From Flavobacterium sp. TR2 (lineage in GTDB: Bacteria > Bacteroidota > Bacteroidia > Flavobacteriales > Flavobacteriaceae), in assembly GCF_025252405.1 (NCBI RefSeq), contig NZ_CP104307.1, positions 5,039,311 to 5,103,310 on the forward strand: a stretch of DNA of 64,000 nucleotides, read 5' to 3'. Below are positions 51,788-61,089 of this stretch, piece after piece (the stretch's first letter is position 1; every line of letters starts with the position of its first letter). A model generated the notes under the pieces. It was not told where the DNA came from and did no database searches. It was given only the letters and a program-made list of their open reading frames with translations. Both the position numbers and the translations under genes were made by a program.

Positions 51788-53104
51788 CTAGTACTTGAGC
51801 CACTTATACAATTCCTTCCAAGTCGGTTTTTTGCCGTACATTAAAATACCAATTCGGTAGATTTTTGCGGCGAACCAGACAACAAGGAAAAATGATGTAA
51901 ACAATAATGATACCGAAATTGCGATTTGCCACCACGGAACGCCAAACGGAATACGCATTAACATTACAATTGGCGAAGTTAACGGAATCATTGAAAAGAT
52001 TACCGCGACACTTCCGTGCGGATCGTTTACGACAGTAAAAAAACCGATATAAACACTCAAAATCAGGGGCATTAAAATTGGCAATAAAAATTGCTGAGAA
52101 TCGGTCTGATTGTCAACCGCAGCGCCAATTGCTGCATAAAATGAGCTATATAAAAAATATCCTCCAATAAAATAAATCACAAATCCGATGATAATGCTCG
52201 CAATTGGCAGATTCCATAATTCGGCAATGTACATTTGCGCTGAACCTGAAAATTCATGCTGAGCCGCTTGCATCATTTCTGGCGAAATTCTAGCAGTTGG
52301 GCCAACATTTACGCCAAAGAATGCCGAAGCGGCAAACATTAATCCTAAACCGATAATTGCCCAGATTACAAATTGGAGAATTCCTGCCAAAGAAGTTCCG
52401 ACAATTTTCCCGATCATCAATTGGAATGGTTTTACAGATGAAATAATAATTTCGATGATGCGGTTTGTTTTTTCTTCGATCACGCTTCGCATCACCATAT
52501 TTCCGTAAATGATAATGAACATCATGATCAGATACCCAAATGCGCCGCCGATTCCGATTTTAATTTCGTTTAAACCTTTCAAACTCTCTTCTCCAGAGGC
52601 TTTCACCAAATGTATATTTACATCAGACTGTGCTTTCTGAATAGCTAGAGTATCCAATTTTGCCTCTTCAAGATTTAGTTTTGTGATTTTATTCCCGATG
52701 ATGTCCTGAGTGTTTTCAATAAAAGAAATACTCGGACTGTTATTTGAAATGAATTCAATTTTGCTTTCTAAATCTTTTATGTTTTTTGTTTTCGGAATAA
52801 CAATTAATCCGTTGAAATTTTCTTTTGTAATACTGTCTTTTAAAGATTTTACATCAATTTCAGACAGATTGAGATATTTAAATTCGGCTCCTTTTTTATT
52901 TTCCTTTAAAAAATCTGAAGCAAAAAGCCCAGTTTCGTCATGAATCGCAATTCTTTTTGTTTCTGCTTTCATGGTGCTCAAATAACCAATGAAAACAGCA
53001 ATAGCCACAAACAAAAGCGGACTCAAGAAAGTCATGACAACAAAAGATTTATTGCGGACTTTGGCAATAAATTCTCTTTTTATAATCAACGAGATGATAC
53101 TCAT
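51788..53104 (-). CDS. ABC-2 type permease, NatB-like
   Basis: A 438-residue permease with an N-terminal membrane helix (about 20-42), a large extracytosolic domain (about 45-170), then about five to six membrane segments (from IGGAFGYLIMMFIIIYGNMVM on). IISLIIKREFIAKVRNKSFVVMTFLSP at the N-terminus and RSVIEEKTNRIIEIIISSVKPFQLMIGKIVG in the middle are hallmarks of NatB-type Na+-exporter-like ABC-2 permeases. It is 66 bp behind its ATPase gene. The substrate in such pairs is unsettled (Na+, peptides or lipids). Confidence 0.88.
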   Translation of the reverse strand: MSIISLIIKREFIAKVRNKSFVVMTFLSPLLFVAIAVFIGYLSTMKAETKRIAIHDETGLFASDFLKENKKGAEFKYLNLSEIDVKSLKDSITKENFNGLIVIPKTKNIKDLESKIEFISNNSPSISFIENTQDIIGNKITKLNLEEAKLDTLAIQKAQSDVNIHLVKASGEESLKGLNEIKIGIGGAFGYLIMMFIIIYGNMVMRSVIEEKTNRIIEIIISSVKPFQLMIGKIVGTSLAGILQFVIWAIIGLGLMFAASAFFGVNVGPTARISPEMMQAAQHEFSGSAQMYIAELWNLPIASIIIGFVIYFIGGYFLYSSFYAAIGAAVDNQTDSQQFLLPILMPLILSVYIGFFTVVNDPHGSVAVIFSMIPLTSPIVMLMRIPFGVPWWQIAISVSLLFTSFFLVVWFAAKIYRIGILMYGKKPTWKELYKWLKY

Positions 53105-53129
53105 AAATAATTTTAATTTTCAAATCTAA

Positions 53130-53188
53130 AATTCCAAATTCCAATTTAATCGAACTTTGGAATTTGGAATTTAATTATTGGAATTTAA
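53130..53188. repeat. AATTCC-family inverted repeat overlapping a gene end
   Basis: ATTCCAAATTCCAATTTAAT pairs with GGAATTTGGAATT and ATTGGAATTTAATT. The element spans the spacer and the last codons of the ATPase gene on the reverse strand. Confidence 0.7.
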
Positions 53189-54115
53189 TTTTTTGTTTTC
53201 AGTAACTGTCTGGATAAAAATATCGTGTATGCTTGGAATTTTTTCAACGAAGTGCGTTACTTGTCCGCGTTGTGTCAAAACATTCAATAATTCATTTGGA
53301 GCTGCGTTACCAATCTGAATATTTAATTTTAAATCATCATTCAGAGATTTAAAACTCGCTGGAGAAACTATAAACTTCTGGGTGATATCGTACATCAATC
53401 CTTCGACATTATCGGTCAGAATTCCAACTTCAAAGCTGTTGGTTCTAAATTGGCGTTTTACATCAACAACTTTTCCTTCAATTAATTTATTTGATTTATG
53501 GATTAAAGCAATGTTTTCGCAAAGCTCTTCTACGCTTTCCATTCGGTGAGTTGAGAAAATGATAGTAGAACCTTGCTCTTTTAAAGCCAGAATCTCATCT
53601 TTAATAATATTTGCATTTACGGGATCAAACCCAGAAAAAGGTTCATCTAAAATCAGCAGTTTTGGTTTATGCAACACGCAAACCACAAACTGAATTTTTT
53701 GCGCCATTCCTTTAGAAAGTTCCTGAATCTTTTTATTCCACCATCCTTGAATTCCTAAACGATCAAACCAATAATCCAGCTGCTTTTTGGCTTCGGCTTT
53801 AGAAAGTCCTTTCATCTGCGCCAGATACAGACACTGCTCTCCTACTTTCATAGAACTGTACAAGCCTCTTTCTTCTGGAAGATAACCGATAGTCTGAACG
53901 TGTTTTGGTTGCAATTTCTCTCCATCCAAAATCACTTCGCCACTGTCAGGCATTGTGATCTGGTTTATGATTCTGATAAGGGAAGTTTTTCCTGCTCCAT
54001 TAGGACCTAAAAGTCCATATATACTGCCTTTAGGCACATTTAATGAAACTTCGTTAAGTGCTACATAGTCGCCATATTTTTTTATGACTTTATGTACTTC
54101 AAGTAAGTTACTCAT
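53171..54115 (-). CDS. ABC transporter ATP-binding protein, NatA-like
   Basis: A 314-residue ATPase with DUF4162-like C-terminal part (about 220-310). Motifs: Walker A GLLGPNGAGKTSL (about residues 34-45), Q-loop YLPEERGLYSSM, signature ELSKGMAQKIQF (LSGGQ variant LSKGM), Walker B LLILDEPFSGFDPVN, H-loop FSTHRMESVEEL. It pairs with the NatB-like permease directly downstream. The last codons (KLNSNN, stop) lie within an AATTCC repeat. Confidence 0.92.
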   Translation of the reverse strand: MSNLLEVHKVIKKYGDYVALNEVSLNVPKGSIYGLLGPNGAGKTSLIRIINQITMPDSGEVILDGEKLQPKHVQTIGYLPEERGLYSSMKVGEQCLYLAQMKGLSKAEAKKQLDYWFDRLGIQGWWNKKIQELSKGMAQKIQFVVCVLHKPKLLILDEPFSGFDPVNANIIKDEILALKEQGSTIIFSTHRMESVEELCENIALIHKSNKLIEGKVVDVKRQFRTNSFEVGILTDNVEGLMYDITQKFIVSPASFKSLNDDLKLNIQIGNAAPNELLNVLTQRGQVTHFVEKIPSIHDIFIQTVTENKKLNSNN

Positions 54116-54210
54116 GTTATTTTTAAGGATTTACTGCATTGCTTCTCCAATTACGGTTCAGCGACTGTAAAAGTAAATAATTACTAGCGATTCTGTGTCA
54201 TATTACGCAA

Positions 54211-54244
54211 AAAACCCATTCTATTTTATGCTAGAATGGGTTTT
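54211..54244 (-). terminator. Rho-independent terminator of grpE-dnaJ
   Basis: AAAACCCATTCTA / TAGAATGGGTTTT perfect 13-bp stem; read on the minus strand it is followed by a T-run. It lies 32 bp beyond the dnaJ stop. Confidence 0.85.
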
Positions 54245-54275
54245 GCTTATTTGTAATATTTTAAAAAAGTTCAGG

Positions 54276-55382
54276 TTATGAGAACATATCTTTTACTTTC
54301 TCAAAAAATGATTTCTCTGATTTCTCTGGACTTGGAGCAAAGTGCTCGTCTGTTAAAGCATTTTCAAAGAATTGTTTTTGCTCTTTATTTAATGTTTTTG
54401 GAGTCCAAACATTTACGTGAACCAATAAATCTCCGCTTCCGTAACCATTCAAACTTGGAATTCCTTTTCCTTTTAATCTTAAGATTTTTCCAGACTGAAT
54501 TCCTTCTTCCAGTTTAATACGCACTTTTCCGTTGATTGCTTCAATATCTTTAGAAGCTCCTAAAACTGCTTCTGGGAAACTGATGTACAAATCGAAGTGA
54601 ACGTTTTCGCCTTCACGCTTCAAGAATTCGTGCTCAATTTCTTCAATAGCCACAATTAAATCTCCTGGAATGCTGTTTCCTGGAGCATCGTTACCTTTAT
54701 TGGCAACTTTCAACTGCATTCCGTCAACAACTCCCGCAGGAATTTTGATTGATACTGTTTCGTCTTCCTGAACCATTCCTTGAGCATCTGCCTCAGATGG
54801 TTTTTTATCTAAAATCTGACCAGAACCACCACAAGTAGGACAAGTTGATGCAGATTGCATTCTTCCTAAAATGGTATTGGTTACACGCATTACTTGCCCC
54901 TGACCATTACAAGTCGTACAAGTTTTATACGTTACGCCTTTTGCCTGAACTTTACGTTTTACTTTTACTTTTTTCTCAACTCCATTTGCAATTTCCTCTA
55001 AAGTCAATTTTACTTTAATTCGAAGATTGCTTCCTTTCGCGCGGCGAGGACCTCCGCCTCCGCCTCCGAAACCGCCAAATCCGCCACCGAAAATATCACC
55101 AAACTGGCTGAAAATGTCATCCATATTCATACCTCCGTGACCGCCAAATCCGCCAGAACCATCAAATGCCTGATGACCATACTGATCGTATTTCGCTTTT
55201 TTCTGCGGATCACTTAAAACTTCATAAGCTTCTGCCGCCAATTTGAAGTTTTCTTCTGCCTCTTTGTCGCCTGGGTTTTTATCAGGATGGTATTTTAAAG
55301 CACTTTTTCTATACGCTTTTTTAATTTCGGCAGCATCAGCATTTTTTGAAATGCCAAGTATTTCGTAAAAATCTTTTTTCAT
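54276..55382 (-). CDS. dnaJ: Chaperone DnaJ with two of four zinc repeats
   Basis: A 368-residue Hsp40 that delivers substrate to DnaK. J domain (1-70) includes the HPD motif in YHPDKNPGD; a Gly/Phe-rich linker (about 72-110) follows. The zinc domain shows only CTTCNGQG and CPTCGGSG rather than four CxxCxGxG units, so it can bind one zinc, as I recall for other flavobacterial DnaJ. C-terminal substrate-binding domains: IKIPAGVVDGMQLKV, PGDLIV and LKGKGIPSLNGYGSGDLLV. Cotranscribed with grpE 103 bp upstream. Confidence 0.96.
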   Translation of the reverse strand: MKKDFYEILGISKNADAAEIKKAYRKSALKYHPDKNPGDKEAEENFKLAAEAYEVLSDPQKKAKYDQYGHQAFDGSGGFGGHGGMNMDDIFSQFGDIFGGGFGGFGGGGGGPRRAKGSNLRIKVKLTLEEIANGVEKKVKVKRKVQAKGVTYKTCTTCNGQGQVMRVTNTILGRMQSASTCPTCGGSGQILDKKPSEADAQGMVQEDETVSIKIPAGVVDGMQLKVANKGNDAPGNSIPGDLIVAIEEIEHEFLKREGENVHFDLYISFPEAVLGASKDIEAINGKVRIKLEEGIQSGKILRLKGKGIPSLNGYGSGDLLVHVNVWTPKTLNKEQKQFFENALTDEHFAPSPEKSEKSFFEKVKDMFS

Positions 55383-55485
55383 AATTTAGGTTAAATTGCT
55401 GCGCCAGTTCGCTAGCGCTCGAGTCCAAATCTAAAATTTCTAAATTCCAGTTTTTAAAAACTGAATATCAGAATCTTAATTGCTT

Positions 55486-56064
55486 TTAGTTTCCAACTAC
55501 AACTTTAGGGTAACGAATGATTTTGTCTCCTAATTTGTATCCTTTTTCAATAACATCAACAATTTTCCCTTTTAATTTGTCAGACGGTGCTGGAATTTGG
55601 GTAATTGCCTCAGCAATATCAGCATTGAAAGCATCTCCTGCTTGAATTTCAACTTGCTCTAAACCTTTAGAAACTAAAGTGCTTTTCAATTTTTCATGAA
55701 TCAACTCGACACCTTTTTTCAAATTCTCATCGTCTGATTTGTTGATCTCTACTGTCGCTCTGTCAAAATCATCTAAAACTGGAAGCATAGCCAACAAAAC
55801 TTCTTGGTTTGCTGTTTTAAATAATTCAAGACGCTCTTTTGAAGTTCTTTTTTTGTAATTTTCAAATTCAGCAAATAATCTCAAAAACTTATCTTTTTCG
55901 TGAGCCAAGTCTTTAGCTAATTGCTCCTCAACACTTAATTCTTCAACAATTAACTGCTCTCCGTTGGCATTGTTCTCTAACGTTACATCGTCTAATTCCT
56001 GATCGAATTCTGTATTTTCCGTAGTCATATTACTTTTATTTTTAAAAATATTTTTAAACTTCAT
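55486..56064 (-). CDS. grpE: Nucleotide exchange factor GrpE
   Basis: A 192-residue GrpE, which releases ADP from DnaK. An acidic N-terminus (about 1-50) precedes the long dimerising helix (EEQLAKDLAHEKDKFLRLFAEFENYKKRTSKERLELF), the four-helix part, and the C-terminal beta-wing (GDAFNADIAEAITQIPAPSDKLKGKIVDVIEKGYKLGDKIIRYPKVVVG). ATG 56064 gives an N-terminus MKFKNIFKNKSNM; the second in-frame ATG (codon 13) is also possible. First gene of the grpE-dnaJ operon. Confidence 0.95.
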   Translation of the reverse strand: MKFKNIFKNKSNMTTENTEFDQELDDVTLENNANGEQLIVEELSVEEQLAKDLAHEKDKFLRLFAEFENYKKRTSKERLELFKTANQEVLLAMLPVLDDFDRATVEINKSDDENLKKGVELIHEKLKSTLVSKGLEQVEIQAGDAFNADIAEAITQIPAPSDKLKGKIVDVIEKGYKLGDKIIRYPKVVVGN

Positions 56065-56088
56065 TTTTTATTTCTTTCTGTTGGATTG

Positions 56089-56121
56089 CAAAAGTGCTGC
56101 CAAATCTAATAAAATGTCAAA
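56089..56121 (-). promoter_or_regulatory. Near-consensus promoter of grpE-dnaJ
   Basis: On the minus strand TTTG (plus 56118-56121), a 21-base spacer and CACTTTTG (plus 56089-56096), one base off TAnnTTTG; 25 bases before the grpE start. No CIRCE-like element is seen. Confidence 0.5.
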
Positions 56122-56313
56122 TTGTCACTTTATTAATTATGAGACATTTAAAAAACGCTGTCCTACAGAAAAAATTTATTATAATTTTAAGACTATTACG
56201 TTTTAGTTTATCTTATCTTTGAGACCATAAACATAAATTTTTACCGCTAAAAATTGAATTTAAGGGTTGGCTTCGGCCTCTAAATAATTATTAATTCAAG
56301 TTTACCTTATATT

Positions 56314-56350
56314 AAAAAAAGCTTCGCCTATAGAGACGAAGCTTTTTTTT
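56314..56350 (-). terminator. Terminator of tRNA-Trp
   Basis: AAAAAAAGCTTCG / CGAAGCTTTTTTT stem with a 10-base loop, 42 bp beyond the tRNA on the minus strand. Confidence 0.8.
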
Positions 56351-56391
56351 ATGTTTGAGCTTTTTTATGACAAAGCTGTCATTTTTTTTGC

Positions 56392-56461
56392 ACGGGCGGA
56401 GGGATTCGAACCCCCATCAACGGTTTTGGAGACCGCTATTCTACCCTTGAACTACGCCCGT
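56392..56461 (-). tRNA. tRNA-Trp (anticodon CCA)
   Basis: On the minus strand the acceptor stem ACGGGCG pairs with CGCCCGT; the anticodon arm GCGGTCTCCAAAACCG carries CCA; the T arm is GGGGGTTCGAATCCCTCC. The discriminator and CCA end are not encoded beyond CGT; maturation adds CCA. An open frame on the plus strand over this gene (peptide RAEGFEPPSTVLE) is a well-known artefact of tRNA genes. Confidence 0.97.
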
Positions 56462-56580
56462 AACTTGAGGTCGCAAATTAAAAGTTTTTTTTCTTCTCTG
56501 GCAACTATTTCAGACAGAGATTTTAAAAGAAAACCCTTTGAATCTGCGGAATCTGAAGCAAAAACTTTTGTTCCAGACAG

Positions 56581-58008
56581 TTAGCCTAACAAAGTTTTTT
56601 TCAATCCTTCGAAATCAACAGAAACCTGTTCTCCTGTTACTAAGTTTTTAAGCGCATAAGTATTTGAAGCAATTTCCTGATCGCCAGCAATTACTGCAAA
56701 CGGAATCAAACGCTTGTCTGCGTATTGAAATTGTTTTCCAACTTTTACATTATCAGGATACAATTCTACTTTTATATTTTCTTGTCGCAATTTCTGAATC
56801 GCTTTTGAAGCATACAAAGCTTCTTTATCTCCATAATTGATAAACAATGCTTTTGATGTCGCAGAAACAGTTTCTGGGAATAATTGCAATTCTTCTAAAA
56901 CCAGATAAATTCTATCAAGCCCAAAAGAGATCCCGACACCGCTCATATTTTTCAATCCAAAAATACCCGTCAAATCGTCGTATCTTCCTCCTCCTCCGAT
57001 AGAACCCATTGCAACTGTTTTTGGCGCTGCAACTTCAAAAATAGCTCCTGTGTAATAATTTAAGCCGCGTGCCAAAGTCACATCAAGGTCTAAAATTGCA
57101 GTTGACAAACCTAAATCGGCCACATTGTCGCAAATAAACTTCAATTCTTCAACTCCTTTCATTCCTTCTTCAGAAGAAGACAATAAGTCCGAAAGCTGTG
57201 CTATTTTGTCTGCAAAAGTTCCTGAGAAACTGAAAAGCGGCTGTACTTTTACTAAAGCTTCTTCAGAAATTCCTTTTTCGATCATTTCTTTTTTAACGCC
57301 GTCTTCTCCAATTTTATCCAATTTATCAAGCGCAACGGTAAAATCAATCAATTTATCTGAAGCGCCGATAACCTCAGCAATTCCAGATAAAATTTTTCTA
57401 TTATTAATTTTAATTGTCACACCTTCCAAACCTAAAGAAGTAAAAACAGTATCATATAATTGAACCAACTCAACTTCCTGCCAAAGCGATTTTGAACCAA
57501 CAACGTCGGCGTCACATTGAAAGAATTCTCTAAAACGTCCTTTTTGAGGATTGTCTGCTCTCCAAACGGGCTGAATCTGATATCTTTTAAACGGAAATTC
57601 AATTTCGCTTTGGTGCTGCACCACGTATCTTGCAAACGGAACTGTCAAGTCGTAACGCAACGCTTTTTCAGAAATTTTTCCTGTGAATTTATTTAATTCA
57701 ATTCTTTGCTCTAAAGTTATTTTTTCAGCAGAATTCAGCTGTAATTCTTCGATAGATTCCGGCAATTCAATTTTACTTTTATTATAGAAAAAATTACCCG
57801 AGTTTAATATTTTAAAAATCAGACGATCTCCTTCTTCTCCATATTTCCCCATTAAGGTGTCTGAATTTTCAAACGAAGGCGTTTCGATTGGCTGAAAACC
57901 AAATTTTTCGAAATTTGCTTTTATAGTCTGAATAATATATTGACGTTTTGACACCTCGGCTGGTGAAAAATCTCTTGTCCCTTTTGGTATGCTTGGTTTT
58001 GAAGCCAT
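56581..58008 (-). CDS. hisS: Histidyl-tRNA synthetase
   Basis: A 475-residue class II aminoacyl-tRNA synthetase. Start [15 protein letters not shown], motif 2 [30 protein letters not shown], His-binding [15 protein letters not shown], motif 3 [14 protein letters not shown] and [16 protein letters not shown], then the anticodon-binding domain (about 380-475). The length is slightly above the usual 420-430 because of an insertion after motif 1, as is normal in Bacteroidota. An AATCTAAAAT-type repeat lies in its 5' spacer. Confidence 0.95.
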   Translation of the reverse strand: MASKPSIPKGTRDFSPAEVSKRQYIIQTIKANFEKFGFQPIETPSFENSDTLMGKYGEEGDRLIFKILNSGNFFYNKSKIELPESIEELQLNSAEKITLEQRIELNKFTGKISEKALRYDLTVPFARYVVQHQSEIEFPFKRYQIQPVWRADNPQKGRFREFFQCDADVVGSKSLWQEVELVQLYDTVFTSLGLEGVTIKINNRKILSGIAEVIGASDKLIDFTVALDKLDKIGEDGVKKEMIEKGISEEALVKVQPLFSFSGTFADKIAQLSDLLSSSEEGMKGVEELKFICDNVADLGLSTAILDLDVTLARGLNYYTGAIFEVAAPKTVAMGSIGGGGRYDDLTGIFGLKNMSGVGISFGLDRIYLVLEELQLFPETVSATSKALFINYGDKEALYASKAIQKLRQENIKVELYPDNVKVGKQFQYADKRLIPFAVIAGDQEIASNTYALKNLVTGEQVSVDFEGLKKTLLG

Positions 58009-58250
58009 CTTTTTTATTTTAGATTGTTGATTTTAGATTTTAGATTTCTTTTGAAACTTAAAATTCAAAAACCTTTAAAATTAATTTATTTCTATTTTTT
58101 TTTTGATTGCTGGCGCATGAGACTTTCGCCTTAATGACTTTCCAACTTTCGACTTAATTTAAGTCTGCAAATATCTTACTTTTTAAAATAAATAATAACA
58201 CTTCGAAAACAAACTTGTAACAAAAACCGTATTTTCGTGACAAATTGGTC

Positions 58251-59495
58251 ATGATGCTAAAATTATTTAAAGAAAATATCCGAATTGCTTTTGGTTCTAT
58301 CAAAACACAAATTCTGCGTACTATTCTTACCGTTTTAATTATTGCTATCGGTATTACGGCTTTGGTTGGCATCCTGACTGTGGTGTCGGCTTTAGAAAAT
58401 ACAATTTCTACCGATTTTGCTTCAATGGGAGCCAATACTTTTAACATTAATCAATACGAAAATAAAGTTCGAAACCGCGGCGGCAACGAGCGAGAAGTCA
58501 TCAATCCAATTATTTCCTATCCAGAAGCGGTTGCTTTTAAGAACAAATACAAATATCCTTTTACCGAAACTTCTTTATCTTTTACCGCAACTACAACTGC
58601 AGAAGTAAAATATTTAGGCGAAAAAACAGATCCTGAAATTACTATTGTTGGGGTTGACGAACATTTTATTACCAATTCGGGACTGGAAACCAGCCTCGGT
58701 AGAAGTTTTAATCAATTTGACATTGACAACAACACCTATTCCTGCATTGTAGGTTCTGATTTTGAAAAAGGGCTTCTGAAAGACATCAATCCAATTGACA
58801 AAGTAATTTCTATTCGAGGCGCTCGATTTAAAGTAATTGGCGTTTTGAAAGAAAAAGGTTCAACATTTGGAAACAGTCAGGACTTGCGAGTTTTAATTCC
58901 AATTCAAGTGGCGAGATCTCTATTTACAGCTCCAAACATTAATTATACAATTAGCGTGATGGTCTCTAAAAAAGAGGTTCTAGATGAAGCCATTGACAAC
59001 GCAACAAGCACTATGCGAAGAGTTCGTAAATTAAGTCCTGTACGCGATAATAATTTTGGCGTAGTTCGAAGCGATGACTTGATTAACCGCATTCTCGGAA
59101 TCACCAAATATCTGGGCTGGGCATCATGGATTATTTCAATTATCACAATTTTAGGATCATCTATTGCTTTGATGAACATTATGATTGTTTCTGTTACAGA
59201 GCGTACCCGCGAAATTGGCGTGCGTAAAGCTTTGGGCGCAAAGAGATCGACCGTGGCATTTCAGTTTTTTATTGAGACTTTATTAATTGGACAAATTGGA
59301 GGTTTGGTTGGAATCTTTTTGGGAATCCTGCTTGGTTTTGCTATTGCAACCGCCATGAGTTTTGCTTTTGTAATTCCGTGGATGGCAATTTTTGCCGCTT
59401 TTGCAACAAGTTTTTGTGTAGCACTGGTTTCTGGTTTATATCCAGCCATTAAAGCATCAAAATTAGATCCTATTGAGGCGTTACGTTACGAATAA
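58251..59495 (+). CDS. MacB/FtsX-type ABC transporter permease
   Basis: A 414-residue permease: an N-terminal membrane helix (about 20-45; [26 protein letters not shown]), a MacB-like periplasmic core domain (about 50-240) and three C-terminal FtsX-type helices, with the coupling stretch [32 protein letters not shown] 58251 is preferred over the TTG two codons earlier. A LolD-type ATPase gene lies far away at 2.3 kb; no ATPase gene adjoins. It likely exports peptides or lipoproteins. Confidence 0.88.
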   Translation: MMLKLFKENIRIAFGSIKTQILRTILTVLIIAIGITALVGILTVVSALENTISTDFASMGANTFNINQYENKVRNRGGNEREVINPIISYPEAVAFKNKYKYPFTETSLSFTATTTAEVKYLGEKTDPEITIVGVDEHFITNSGLETSLGRSFNQFDIDNNTYSCIVGSDFEKGLLKDINPIDKVISIRGARFKVIGVLKEKGSTFGNSQDLRVLIPIQVARSLFTAPNINYTISVMVSKKEVLDEAIDNATSTMRRVRKLSPVRDNNFGVVRSDDLINRILGITKYLGWASWIISIITILGSSIALMNIMIVSVTERTREIGVRKALGAKRSTVAFQFFIETLLIGQIGGLVGIFLGILLGFAIATAMSFAFVIPWMAIFAAFATSFCVALVSGLYPAIKASKLDPIEALRYE

Positions 59496-59551
59496 TTTTA
59501 GCCTCAAAGCTTTTAAAAACCTTGTAGGTTAAAATCTAAAAGAAAAAATAG

Positions 59552-60418
59552 CTATAAGTTTTTTAAAACCTTGCCAGAAATCATACGATCGTTATCGTAA
59601 ATATCTTTTCGCAGCTCTACATTTTCAAAATTCATATTCTCAAGCAAATCGATCATTTCTTTCCCAAGATACTGATTGATTTCAAAATATAGTTTTCCGT
59701 TTTTATGAAGTCCGCTTTGTGCAAGAGAAGCAATTTTTCTATAAAAAATAAGCGGATCATTGTCTTCTACAAAAAGCGCCAAATGCGGTTCGTAATCCAA
59801 TACATTCTTTTTAATTTCTACTTTTTCAAGATTTCGCACATAAGGCGGATTGGAAACAATAATATCAAACTGACAGGTAAATTCTTCCGTTTCTAATATA
59901 TTCAGAAACATAAAAGTCACATCGACATTATTTCTCACAGCATTCCTTTTTGCGGTTTCTATCGCTTTTTTAGAAACATCAATTCCGAAAACTTCTGCAT
60001 TGGGAAGATTTTTTGCTAACGAAATAGCAATACAGCCTGTCCCGGTACCAATATCAAGAATTCTTATTTTTTTATTTTTATCAGGACTCGCATTCTCATT
60101 AATAATCCATTCGACCAATTCTTCTGTTTCGGGCCTCGGAATCAAAACATTTTCATTTACTTCAAAATCCAAGCCGTAAAAATTGGTCTTTCCTAGCAAA
60201 TACTGAATCGGAACTTCTTTCTTTAGCTGCTGAAGCAACTCATTCCAAATTACAAAATCGTTCTCATCAAATGCCAATTCGTGATTTAAAGCCAAATCAA
60301 TCTGACGAAGCTGGTGTTTATCTTCTAATATTAAATAAAAAAAGCTCTCTGCTTCGTACGCATCGTAAAAAGGAGATAGTTCTTTAATAAATTGAGTCCG
60401 ATATTGTTTAATTTTCAT
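59552..60418 (-). CDS. prmC: Release factor glutamine methyltransferase PrmC
   Basis: A 288-residue N5-glutamine methyltransferase acting on the GGQ motif of RF1/RF2. N-terminal helical domain, then VLIPRPETEELVEWII, SAM motif RILDIGTGTGCIAISLAKNLP, and the catalytic IVSNPPYV. Also called HemK. Monocistronic; its 5' end faces the GNAT gene's 3' end on the same strand. Confidence 0.95.
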   Translation of the reverse strand: MKIKQYRTQFIKELSPFYDAYEAESFFYLILEDKHQLRQIDLALNHELAFDENDFVIWNELLQQLKKEVPIQYLLGKTNFYGLDFEVNENVLIPRPETEELVEWIINENASPDKNKKIRILDIGTGTGCIAISLAKNLPNAEVFGIDVSKKAIETAKRNAVRNNVDVTFMFLNILETEEFTCQFDIIVSNPPYVRNLEKVEIKKNVLDYEPHLALFVEDNDPLIFYRKIASLAQSGLHKNGKLYFEINQYLGKEMIDLLENMNFENVELRKDIYDNDRMISGKVLKNL

Positions 60419-60506
60419 TTTTATTTTTTGAGCATTTTTGCATCAGCCTATAACTGACATTTAATCTTTCAATAAGTCTTGCTAGTTCTAATTTGTTACA
60501 CTAAAA

Positions 60507-60992
60507 TCACAAAACTTTCAGCATCCAGACAGGACAAGAATTATGGCCGGTACACCCCATGGGAGCGTCTAAATATTCAAAACCAGATTTTTTGTACAGC
60601 TTTTGCGCAGCATTCATAAATGGCATGGTTTCGATATAACATTTCTTGAAACCAAAAACTCTAGCTTGCTCCAAACATTTTTCCATCATTTGCGTTCCAA
60701 TTCCCAAACCTCTAGTTTGAGGAAGAAAATACATTTTCTGCAATTCGCATATTTCAGGATCTCCGTTTTCTAGCGGCGCAATTCCTGCACAGCCTACAAT
60801 TTCTCCTTCATTTTCAACAACAAAATATACAGATTGGGGTTTATTGTATTCTTCAAACATCAAATCCAGATAAGGATCTTCGTATGCAGTTCCTACTTTT
60901 GGAATTTCCATTTCATCAAAAACAGATCGTATCAAACTCGCAACTACTTGATTGTCTTCTTTTTTAATTGTGCGTATAAGCCAATTTACCAT
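60507..60992 (-). CDS. GNAT family N-acetyltransferase
   Basis: A 161-residue acetyltransferase: IRTIKKEDNQVVASLIRSVFDEM at the start, YFVVENEGEIVGCAGIAPL in the core, acetyl-CoA-binding PQTRGLGIGTQMMEKCLEQARVFG, then LYKKSGFEYLDAP. The protein ends CTGHNSCPVWMLKVL. The substrate is unknown. It is divergent from ribD across 97 bp with promoter matches on both strands. Confidence 0.88.
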   Translation of the reverse strand: MVNWLIRTIKKEDNQVVASLIRSVFDEMEIPKVGTAYEDPYLDLMFEEYNKPQSVYFVVENEGEIVGCAGIAPLENGDPEICELQKMYFLPQTRGLGIGTQMMEKCLEQARVFGFKKCYIETMPFMNAAQKLYKKSGFEYLDAPMGCTGHNSCPVWMLKVL

Positions 60993-61019
60993 TTTTTTAT
61001 TCTAATATCATTATAAATG

Positions 61020-61085
61020 CAAAAGTAAATATACTTATTCTATAGTTTCTTAACTTAATCATAAACTCAAAAATAACTACTTTTG
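61020..61085. promoter_or_regulatory. Divergent promoter region for the GNAT gene and ribD
   Basis: Three -7 matches: minus TACTTTTG (plus CAAAAGTA, 61020-61027), minus TATTTTTG (plus CAAAAATA, 61068-61075) and plus TACTTTTG (61078-61085). The last lies only 4 bases before the GTG of ribD, so the ribD mRNA may be leaderless. Confidence 0.55.
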
Positions 61086-61089
61086 CACT

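Larger units (their letters stand above)
56065..56391. other. Intergenic region between tRNA-Trp and grpE, 327 bp
   Basis: It holds the grpE promoter at its left, the tRNA-Trp terminator near its right end, and AT-rich DNA between without a convincing gene. GGTTGGCTTCGGCC (about 56265) is a small GC-rich island of unknown meaning. Confidence 0.6.

Noticed and set aside
56351..56584. Open frame over the tRNA-Trp gene with peptide RAEGFEPPSTVLE
   Set aside because: It is the translation of the reverse of a tRNA, a well-known false protein; the tRNA cloverleaf on the minus strand is clear.
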